Shown here: positions 12,794 through 23,000 of the stretch, piece by piece
Numbering within the stretch: position 1 is the stretch's first letter
Layout: each line of letters begins with the position of its first letter
Source of the DNA: Sphagnum compactum
Taxonomy: Eukaryota; Bryophyta; Sphagnopsida; Sphagnales
DNA length: 64,000 nt
Assembly (NCBI GenBank): GCA_965153455.1
Contig: OZ234495.1
Span: forward strand, 16,178,875 to 16,242,874
Direction of reading: 5' to 3'
Notes under the pieces: generated by a model
Told to the model about the DNA's origin: nothing
Seen by the model: only the letters and a program-made list of their open reading frames with translations
The model's database searches: none
Made by a program: the position numbers and the translations under genes

Positions 12794-12969
12794 AGCTTCA
12801 ACGAGTATCCAAACCTATCGACTCCCTGATTTTTGCCCTAGTTGCAAATGTCACATGCCCTTGGCAAATATCCGCCGATTTTCGTTCTTCTTTCCCTGAA
12901 GAAGATTGGATGGCACGGAATTAGAGTTCATTCTCCACATGGGGTTCTCTTTCCCTATAAGAAAGAATC

Positions 12970-12978
12970 AAACCCTAA
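12970..12978. promoter_or_regulatory. Telo-box upstream of ZNRD2-like gene
   Basis: AAACCCTAA lies 177 bases upstream of the ZNRD2-like start codon on the opposite strand. A promoter role is inferred from the known enrichment of telo-boxes in plant housekeeping promoters. Confidence 0.35.
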
Positions 12979-13679
12979 TTGTCCAGTTCTTGTCCTCAAC
13001 AATACCAGAAGATTAAATGGAGTTGTGGACTTGCGGCTAGGGAGGGTTGTTGGACGGCACTGCTCGAGAGGAGCTCTCCAAATCTGTAATGAATAAGAGA
13101 GAATCCATCCTGCTTTACAAAGCCCTAAAACCAGAAAATCAAGCTCATCTGAAACAGACAGTTGTGCAAAGACAAAAAGTGCGAAGAAACAAATGCATAA
13201 GAAACCATCAACCAAGAAGATCTCTCTCTTGTCTCTCACACACTACAGAGATCTTGCATCTGCTCTAAATAACTCTTTTGAGCTCCACGCTGCAGGTGAC
13301 AGACAAGCTCGATAACCTATACCAAAAAAAAAAAAAAACCTCTCTTCTTCTGAGTGCACACTTACCTTAAACACTAAACCAATTCATCAGAACACGAAAG
13401 AAACAAACCCCGAAAAAAAGGCTCTCACGCAAAAAGAAGAATGATCTTTGCCAATCCGTCAGAATCTTTTTCTTCTTCTTCTTCTTCCTCTTGGTTGCTG
13501 CATGCAACAATCCTCCGATCTCTACTAGAAGCAGACCATCAACGAAGACGCACCTACGAGGCAAGCAAGCGTAAAACGGTGGACCACGCTTGTTTTGTGT
13601 TCACTTCGAACGTTAAAACAATAGAGGCCGTTCAGGAGGACTCGAATACTCTAGAACGGCCACACGTGCCCAGGTCTCA

Positions 13680-13792
13680 CCTACCTACCTACTTACCTAC
13701 CTTTAGACTATTACCTATGCACTTTGGCCTCCTCCCTCCCCCACCTACCCACCCATCTACCTACCTTCCCATCAACCTATTTTATCTACATA
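13680..13792. repeat. CTAC-rich simple repeats
   Basis: Imperfect runs of CCTA/CCCA tetranucleotides (CTACCTACCTAC and variants) on the plus strand. A short inverted repeat follows at 13883-13928 (GCCGACCAAATG / CATTTGGTCGGC), and the phrase AATGAAGCTTCCCTTAAAT recurs at about 13893 and 14126. Confidence 0.7.
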
Positions 13793-14532
13793 CCTACTAT
13801 GCACTAAATCTCCACCAAGGCAATGACGATTCGAGTCGATGAAGATCCTATATATTAAAGGAAGAGTGAAGGCATATTCGTGAGGCCGACCAAATGAAGC
13901 TTCCCTTAAATTCGTGCATTTGGTCGGCTTCCCCTCAATTCGTCTCGTCATCCATCCAGCCGGACTCATTGGTTCTGGGTTTTTAAGCCGAACGGACAAT
14001 GATTATGAAAAAGGCGTGGGTGACCTTCCATGTGCTGCCACCAGAAATGGCTTTTGCTGCTGCTCCTCCTCCTCCTCCTCTCCCTCTTACATCCAGCCGG
14101 ACTGAAGAGTGGTGAAGCCGAATAATGAAGCTTCCCTTAAATCCGTGGAGTCAAAAGAGGTACTTCTATTGGGGGCATGCCCCAAAGTTCCAAAACAATT
14201 ACAGGTGGGCCAATCAATATGGTTCCATTAAAATAAATAAAAAAGTTGTGAGGGCACCCATGATATAATTAATATGAATCACACTATGACATTCTTAAGA
14301 ACACCCTAGCTATTCACCTCTTTTATTAATTATATGAGATGCCTCCCAATTTTGTTTTTTTTTTTTTCACAATGAACCAATTTGATTGGCCCATCACACA
14401 AAAAAATGAAACTATGGAGGCTCCCCAAGATAGAAGGTTCTTCAACTATTTTGAAGTATTGAGTTCCCCCCCTTTGGCCCACCCATATGGGTGAAAGGAG
14501 GACAACAATTTGCCAAAGCATATGGGATTAAA

Positions 14533-15311
14533 ATGAGATGCTATGGAGAATATGTTGGGGAACTTGAGCAACATATTGGGAACCCATTGAGAACTTGAAG
14601 GGAACACATTGGGAACAAGAGAAAAATGAAAAAAAAATTCCTTCTAGCTCCCAGCAAAGACTTGGGTGAGCACCTAATAGCAATTTAATTCTGTTTCCAT
14701 GGCCACAAGGCATCTCACTCCTTCAAAATGGTCCATTCTGTGAAGCAGAAGGCCCCATGCCAGATTTTGCTGGACTCCACAGAGGGGAGTAACCCCAAGG
14801 TGAGTGGGTAACTGAAGCACCTAGGTGGCATCCTAGGTGGCACACACCTGTGCATTAGGCACGGGGTTCACACTCGCTTCCCCTGAATCTGTCGGTCATC
14901 CATCCGTTCGTCATCCGTCCGGTCCGTCACACCATCCTTCTCCTGAGAGTCTGACACTGCAGCTTTCTGCCCGGGTGGGGGTGGTGGGAGGTTGGAGGGG
15001 AGGTTTTTTTTTTCAAGCTGTATTTGGTGTGGAGAGTGGACAGTCCATGTCCACTTGGACAGTGGACAGTGGACTTTCCATGCAAGTTTTATTTGGGCGC
15101 GGGGGGGAGGATTTGGTTTTCCTTTCAGCCAATGGGAAGGCCCAGGGTGCCTTGCTTTTATTCCTTTTAAGTTTGGGGGGCGGGAAGGATTTTTTTTCCA
15201 TTTTTCCCTGTTTCCTGATGTGTTCTCACGGTGTTCTCTCTAAGTTCTTCATGGGTTCCCAATATGTTCCCCAAGTTCACAATGTGTTCCTCAACATGTT
15301 ATGCATATAAG
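14533..15311. repeat. Inverted-repeat unit with GGGAAC-rich arms (copy B of dispersed family)
   Basis: The left arm, about 14533-14632, contains GAGATGCTATGGAGAA, then GGGGAACTTGAGCAAC, ATATTGGGAACCCAT and GGGAACA. The right arm, about 15190-15311, read on the minus strand gives GAGGTGCTTATATGCA, then GGAACACATTGTGAACTT, ATATTGGGAACCCAT and similar blocks. The arms enclose about 560 bases with G-rich tracts. This looks like a foldback-type or tail-to-tail arrangement of the family whose other copy is at 1681-2095. Confidence 0.55.
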
Positions 15312-15540
15312 CACCTCACTTTTATCCTTTCACCTGAAGCCTCCCCTGACTCCAGACGGACAGTGGCTAGGGACAGTAGCTAAATATAGCACTGCTCTCA
15401 ACCGCCCTAGGGTTACCCTCCCAGAGTGCCTGTATATGGGGTTACAGGAACTCCTACTCCATGCCAGGGCAAGTGCAGAAAAAGAACAGTGTTCAAAAAG
15501 CGCATAAATTAATAGGGGTTGCCTGTTAGTGTATTCAACT

Positions 15541-15730
15541 AACCGGAGTGGGAAATGCGAAGAAGGGGGGGATCGACGGGGTAAAAAACCGGAGTGGGAA
15601 ATGTGAAGGACCGGAAGGACTGGGCCGGGGGTTTGACGAGTTGAAGAACCGAAGTGGGAAATGTGAAGGACCGAGGGGGGGGGGTCAATGGGTTAAAGAA
15701 CCGGAGTGGAAAATGGGACAGATGGGGGGG
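15541..15730. repeat. GC-rich minisatellite, about 57-base unit
   Basis: Four units start with (A)ACCG(G/A)AGTGG(G/A)AAATG, at about 15541, 15588, 15646 and 15701. Each is followed by GAAGGACCG-like sequence, a poly-G stretch and GGTTAAAGA. The array is far more G-rich than the flanks. Its plus-strand frames encode repeats of the type KNRSGKCEG, which is a consequence of the repeat and not evidence for a gene. Confidence 0.8.
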
Positions 15731-15949
15731 GTGGGGGGAGCAACGGTTGTTTGAAAAGATAAAAGTTTTTTTAAAAAATCAAAATCATGAACCAAACATT
15801 GTTGAAATAACACACCTGTGCATTATGCACAGGGCACACACTAGTATTGCAATATACCAAATAGGTTGCTTCATTCTCCTTCCTACCTACCTCCCTACTA
15901 AACCCTAAACCCCAACCGGAAGTATTGTAACTAAACTAGATTTCTTTTG

Positions 15950-17470
15950 TGTAGCCCAATAAAACTCAACAATTAAATCACAGTATTGTAAATCACAGTC
16001 CACGGTATTGCAAATGGACTTGATATCTAAGTCAAGCCATATCAATTCATTGATGTAACCATTCTTGCAATACCCTTATTGAACTTCCTCACAATTTTTA
16101 GATTTCGAACTCTCATTTCATACGCTTAGCATACCGTGCAAAATTAATTAATCATCACATTGCCCTCATAAGGGTAATGCACACCCATTAAATGATTTTA
16201 TTGAAATGTAATATTACTAAGGCAAAGGGAAAATATCATATTGCACCTTATTTCTTTTCTCAATACCCTCATCAAACTTACTTTAGCACAAACCCTAAAC
16301 CATGAGCACAACAAATTTACTATAATGCAATGCCTTCAATCCTATTAAACTTACTTTCATCTCATCTAATTGAACAATGTAATACCCCAAGGACACATTG
16401 GAAATAACATATCCAACCTAATGCCCATATGCATTACTCTCATCAAAGTAATGCAAATGCACTAGATCATTTTATTGTTTTGCAATAAACAAATAAACTT
16501 AGTTGTAATTAGTTTATCTCATTTATTTCATTCGTGCAATACCCTGTGGACACATTAACAATATAATATCCAACCCAATTCACACATGCACTACCCGCAT
16601 CAAAGTAATGCAAATGCAATGGATTATTTTGTTGTTATGCAATATTCATGCTCAAGATAATATATTTCACCTCATTTGATTCCAAAATATAATTATTGGA
16701 TTATTTTGGTCTTATGCAATACCTTCATGCCTATGTTATATTTCATATCATTTAATTGAATAATGCAATACCTCATGGACGCATTGACAATATCATATCC
16801 AACCAATTCACACATGCATTACTTTCATTAAGGTGATGCAATACCCAAAGGACAAATATCATATCCAACCATATTCACATTTACATTACCCTCATTAGGG
16901 TAATGCATATCCTCTAGATCATTTTGGTGTTTCAAAATACCTTTAAATCAATTGAATTTATTCCATTTTATCTATTTCAACAATGCAATACCCTGGAGAC
17001 ATATTGAAAATAACTTATGTTGACCCTATATGCAATACCTTGATATGGGTGTTAATCAATATTTAATTGTGGCCTCACATAATACTAAGGTAAAAATATA
17101 TAGTTCAATTACAATACCTTCATTTGGTTTACCCTATTCCTATTGGGGTTATATAGTACCATCTTGGGTGTATTAAAGTTAAGTTTAGGGTTTAGGGTAG
17201 TGCATGGACTAAAAAACGATAAAAAATTATGCAATATTGTTATGGGTATATCAAGTTTAAAGATAGGGTTGATGAAATGAATATGTTTTGTCTTGTCCCG
17301 AGGGTATTGCATAACAAAAAAGTAAATGCAATACCCTCATCATGCATATATAAACTATTTCAAAATTCTAACTATGAAATAGGGGATTGTTTTTACAATG
17401 AGGGTATTGCACAAAATCATGCCTTTAGGTTTTAATGCAACTTCCACAAATGTTTAAACTATGATTGCAA
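15950..17470. repeat. Degenerate repeat array built on CAATACCC / GGGTAATGCA motifs
   Basis: The motifs TGCAATACC(C/T), CCTCAT(C/T)A and GGGTAATGCA recur throughout. A longer phrase of about 85 bases, running from GGACACATTG through ATATCCAACC and ATGCATTAC to AATGCAAATGCA, recurs at about 16390, 16545, 16777 and 16850. The spacing is irregular, so this is an old, diverged satellite-like or nested repeat region. No gene is seen. Confidence 0.7.
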
Positions 17471-18239
17471 TATCCTCATCTATTAGCAATACATCCAATT
17501 TAATTTTTTGTTTGATGTAAGATGCACATACACTATATATGGATCTTAATAACCTACAACTAAAATTCAAATTTTTTATAAGTAAATATCTTTACATACA
17601 TTTATTTCCAATGCCAATGGGTTATATCCATGGAGGCTAAATTAATCTACAAAAATGTGGCATGAAAAATTCATGGATGTTATACGATGGTACAAAATGT
17701 GTATTAGTCCAAAAATGGAATGTCGAGCTAATTGCTTTCACCCTCACTATCACTAGAACTATCGCTAATAGATTTCAATGATAATCCATTTACACTATGA
17801 TAGTATGCCATTGCATTTTGTGCAAATTAAACATATTATTAAATGTATAATTGCGAATTTGCCAAAATTATCTTCACCAAATCAACTATGAAGGCCTCCT
17901 AGGTGGTACCTTGAATCCTAAAGTGAACATACACACAAACCAATGAATATAATTTTGGAAACACATGTTTGAAGCACAATGCAAATTTTTGAAATGAAAA
18001 TTGAATGTGATGGAACTTACTAGCCATCAATCATCTCCAATTCATGGTGATTCACAAGTCAAATGATCTCCTTGTCACATTCCTTTTTGGATGAAGATCT
18101 TGTCCAATTTTGGCTATCCCAAACATCTTTAAAGCCCTTTGCATAAGAGACCTTACTAACCCAAATTAAACCAACAAGATTCTCATCCCTCTTTAATTTG
18201 GTTTATTTTTTCCCACACACACAAAATAGAAACAAAAGA

Positions 18240-19080
18240 ACAATTAAATTAAAACCCCCAAAAAAAATATTAAGGAAAAAAGAAATTGGACAAGACAAAA
18301 TAGAGATAAATAAGATTTTCAAATATTACATAAAAATAAATAAATAGGAAAAGAATAATTTATTTATTTTTTGAAAAAACAACAAAAAGAAACCAAAAAA
18401 AACGGAAAATTTCAGACCCCCATAAATTTATTAAAAAACCATTTCAAATAACAAGAAAAAAGAAACAAGAGAAAAATATAAAACCAAAATAAGACAAGAA
18501 ATATAAAACCAAAATAATGCAAGAAATATAAAACCAAAATGAAACAAGAACCATTAAACCAAAATTTACAAGAAGTACAGAAAAAAAAATACAAAAATAC
18601 AAAACAAGGGAAAAAATCCAGAAAAAATCCAGGGTAACAGATTTTCTTAAACTCCAAAAAACAATATTAAGAAAACCAACAAAAACAAACAAGATAGAAT
18701 TTTTTTTAATTAAATATTTTATAAATAAAATAAAAATAAAACCCGAAACGAGAATTTTTTAAAAGTACAGAAATAAAAAAACAGAAAATAATAAATAATA
18801 AAAAAGAAAAACAAGCAGAAACGATCCAAGAAAAAACCAAGAAAACAGAAAATTTAAAACCCCAAAAACCCCAGCATTAAGAAAACCAACAAAAAAACCA
18901 GAAAAAAACAGAAACAAAAAATGAACAAGATAGAAATAAAAAAGGTACAGAAAATTAAAAAAAGAAATGTAAAACCAGAATTTTAAAATTGCTGATAATA
19001 AAATACAAAAACAGGAAAAAAGAGAAAGAAAGAAAAAAATTCTTTTTTTTTTGAAATGCCAAAAAAAAGGTATTAAAAAA
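18240..19080. repeat. A-rich, T-poor strand-asymmetric block with internal tandem repeats
   Basis: About 840 bases are dominated by A with C and G interruptions on the plus strand. Sub-repeats are visible. A unit of about 29 bases containing AAATATAAAACCAAAAT recurs at 18473-18545. A phrase ATTAAGAAAACCAACAAAAA, with AACAAGATAGAA nearby, recurs at about 18665 and 18875, with weaker versions at 18250 and 19070, suggesting a unit of about 200 bases. The long minus-strand frames (Phe/Leu-rich) are artefacts of composition. Confidence 0.7.
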
Positions 19081-20059
19081 CCCAACAATATAAAAGCCCT
19101 TATATTAAAGCCCTTATTGTAGATTAGTGTTTTTGTGAAGTTTTATTTTGCCAACACCATATTCATAAGTAGATAAAAATTCACCAATTTGCATCTCATT
19201 TTTCTTCAACTAAATTTTAATCCAACTAAGTTGGGATGCTCCTAATTTTATAAATATTACAACTAAAATTTTTTTTAAAAAAAATCATCATGTGCATATA
19301 TGTTGATTTCAAATGCTTGATGGAATTTATACTCAAATTTTCTTTTGGGTTGTTTCACTTTCTATCATCACCATATTGACTTGTTCCAATTTCTCATAAT
19401 CATATTGAACTATTATTTATTTTCATTTCTTATTGAATGAATATTTTGAATTCCTCGTGAATCATATTAAATCGCTATTTTAATTTTTTATTGAATTGTT
19501 GTTCCAATTTTGACATTAAAAAACCACAGGCACATTTCAAAAAATTCATAATATAAGATAGATACCATAATCATGTAAAAGCACTTAACATGTGTTTTTT
19601 CATGTCCATATTAGTGGATAAATATTATTTAATTAGACTCGAAATAGGTAGGTATGAAGGGTATAAACAAACAAACAAGGAAAGTATTTTTTTAATTTTT
19701 AAAGATAGTTGAATTGAAAAAATACTTTCATGAGGGACTTGTTGATTGAATGGACCCTCATGTAAAGGCCGTGGGACCAATTTAAAGCTTTCGACCAATA
19801 GAATTGCTTGAATTCATTGGTCCCTGGACCTTGTTGGACCCTCGTCTAAAGTCACCCAAAGAATTTCTTCTGAGGTTTTTAACAAGTACATGTACGTGCC
19901 TTATACGCGTACGTACGTACTTACGTACGTATACCCTTGCCCTTGGTTATGATTAGCGTAATCGGGATTAGGGTAATTAGGATTTGCTAATCGAGGGATG
20001 TTGCACAGTCTTGGGTTCTCTTGCTTGTTCTTGATGATGTATGTTTTTGTTTCAAGGAA

Positions 20060-23000
20060 ATGGTTTGCGCGCAATTTTCAAACGGACAGTGCGCGGATTG
20101 CATACGTAAAGAAATTCTAATCGCGAAAGAATCGGAAACGAAGGCGGCAGTAGAATTTTGTGGTAGTGGAGCCGCGGCGATTGGAATGTACGTGGAGCAA
20201 TTGATGCAGCTCACCATGTTAACATCGAGCGGAAATGTATTTGCGATTCGCCTGAAGATGATGACGATGTTGATGATGATGATGATGGAAGCAGCGGTGA
20301 GAGGAGAAACATTCTGCAAGCAAGTCGTTCAGCCGCTCGGATATGCTTGCGTTGAATACACGGTAATCGCAAAAAATCCGTTTGTATTTCCATCCGCACA
20401 TGATTATTTATATCCCCCTCTTAGCGATTGTTGTGCATGATAATGTCATGGTTTTTCGCATTCTTCAAGGGATTTTGCACTGTGATTTTGAATCCAACGA
20501 GAGAATGTCTGGTTTGACTTGCGTGATTACGATATCATGTTTTTTTTGCATTGTGATTTTGATTCTGAAAATTTGAGAATCCAACGAGGGAATGTCTGGT
20601 TTGGCTTGCATGATTACGATGTCATGTTCTTTTGCATTCTTCAACGGATGTTGCATTGTGATTTTGCTTCTGAAAATTTGAGAATTCAAATAGGGAATGT
20701 CTGGTTTGGCTTGCAGGAGTACGATGTTTCTTTTGCATTCTTCACGGGATTTTGCACTGTGATTTTTCTTTTTCTTTTGAAAAATCCAATTATGGAATGT
20801 CTGGTTTGGCTTGATTGAACGGTCTGCAATATGGTTTTGTATCTGGTGCTGCTTTTAAAGTGTTCCTGGGCAATCAATGATGCGATCCTGTGAGTCATGA
20901 CCATGCTGTATGCTCCATCTTTTGTCACAATTGTGCATTCAAAGAGTTAGACATTGTTAAGAGGGCACCAGATTTTATCACAATCTCCATTTTTTAATTT
21001 TTTAGCAATTGATGGAATAGTGTGACTTTGTGAAAGGATTATCAATGGGTTCTATTGCTAATTTTTACATGATTCTTTCAGAATCCCACTTCATAAATGG
21101 GAAGAATTAGAAGCCATACTGTGCAGCAGATTTGCTTCTTGCACTTTGGAACCATGTATAAACAACTCAGATTGGGTTTACCTATGTCAGAGCAAGAGTG
21201 TCCCCACATGCTTACACATATGAAGGGGCCAGGCAACAGATGAAGAGTTTTTATGTTAGTGATGCTTCAGACTTCCTTCTGTCACAGTGTGTTGTTTTTA
21301 CTGTTCCATTTGAACTACACACTTGTCGATGTCAGCGATTGGAATAGTGTGACAAAGTCTTTGATCATGTGATAATTGCTATATCTGTTGCTAATGCAGG
21401 TGGAGACGGATGATGGGTTTGTGCTGGTATTACATAGGTTGAGCCATGTGAAGAAACTTGCAGGAGACAACATTATGGATTCAGGTGTTTTGGCCAATGC
21501 AAATTTGACAAGGGGAGAGAACCTGGGACCATCTGAAGGTGGTAATGGTTTTTCAGGGGCACCTGAAAATTGCCCCAACACCAATGTGCAAGCAGTTGAT
21601 GAACAGAAAATGAACAGTGGTGCAAATTTAGGCTCCAACAACACTGGCTGCTTCTCACTGAAGAAGAAACCAATTTCAGCACATGGAAGAAATTATCACC
21701 GGACTTCACAAAATTACACTGCAGATCCAAAGGTGACCTTAAATAGTTGTGTGATTTTTTTCATCTACGTACATGAATGGGACTTCTTTTTATTTGGCAT
21801 CAAGATTCTTTGCTTTCTCCATGCTTACACAGTCTTGACATGGGGGACTGATTGGGTTTAATCCAGAGTCCGGCTGATGATTGCAGGGAGGCAAGGGGGC
21901 TCCTGTGCTGCTCATGCATCAGGAGTTTCTGAATGGAGATAGCTGGTTCCAGTTTGTGGATGCCAAACATGTTGGCAGGCTGCTGCCAGTTTTGCTGCTT
22001 GATGATGGATTTGACGTCTGGGTTGGGCACCAACGTGCCACTTATTGGTGTCATGATCATGTCAGCCTGCACTACACACAACAGGTGCCTTCTTCACTGT
22101 CATTTCTTCAATTCTCTAGTTCTTGGTTGTATCTCACACAGAGATACACAAACATGTTGAACCCCCCTGGAACTCTTCTGCCCAGTCAGCATGTTGGGTG
22201 GTTTCCAGATGTGCGAGATGCCTGCATCTCTATGTTCAATGGATTGAGGGAAGACCCTTGATCAATTAATCATTCATGGACATTGGTTTTTTCCCTCCTC
22301 GAGGCAGGCTTTCTGGGACTGGACATGGGATGAGCATGCACACTATGACTTGCCCGCACAACTCCGTTTTATCAATGCCGAAACAAATCAAACAGTTCAT
22401 TACATTGGCATATCACAGGTAAAATTCCTGGAGTTTCTTCTAAGCAAATTTCCTCTCACCTACTCATTCAACTCCACTTCATGAATGCTGAAAGAAATCA
22501 AGCATTACTCTACAATGCCATATCAGTTTTTGAACAGATTCTTCCAATTGTTGGTAGGTCAATCAATCCTGAAGCATTACAAAGCTTGTTACAGTGCTTC
22601 TCATTGCGCTCTCTACTAGAAAGATCAACAGATATTAAGAGTTCACCAATTCTATTTCAGACTGATGCTTCATTGCTTCACCATCTGCAACAACTTGGTT
22701 TTAAGTGGTTACATGCGACAGTTCACCTAAGCTTGCTTGTAGAGATGGGCACCAAATTTTCTTTTTGGAAAAGATTTGAAGCTTTGCTTAAAATTTGGGT
22801 CAGAGTGTCCACAGTAATGATGTTGAAATAGGGAGACTATCAGGCAGGAACAGCAGGAGCTGCAGGTGCAACATATACTGATACATCACTGATGATTCGG
22901 AGCTTGACATTAATTGGTCCCACTGCATATAGGGGCAACACTAACTCACTTCTGCTTGACGCATGGGCATATTTCTTCGGGCTTACACTTGATTCGGTAA

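Larger units (their letters stand above)
12794..20059. other. Repeat-dense intergenic region
   Basis: No gene recognised in 7.2 kb. The first 200 bases likely hold the ZNRD2 promoter. The rest is largely repeats: CTAC-type simple repeats (13680-13790), an inverted-repeat unit (14533-15311), a GC-rich minisatellite (15541-15730), a degenerate CAATACCC array (15950-17470) and an A-rich strand-asymmetric block (18240-19080). Open frames in it have low-complexity or repeat-derived translations. Just before the lipase gene, 19895-19935 has a run of ACGTACGT-like palindromes. Confidence 0.6.

Noticed and set aside
13441-13842. 133-codon plus-strand frame
   Set aside because: Much of it translates CTAC/CCCA simple repeats (TYLPT-type residues). 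No conserved domain.
18412-19088. Long Phe/Leu-rich minus-strand frames that look like membrane proteins
   Set aside because: They are the complement of an A-rich low-complexity repeat block. No start context or conserved motif exists.
22481-22831. 116-codon open frame in lipase intron 4
   Set aside because: It starts in a decayed copy of exon 4 and does not continue with lipase motifs. The true next exon begins at 22844 with an acceptor in phase.
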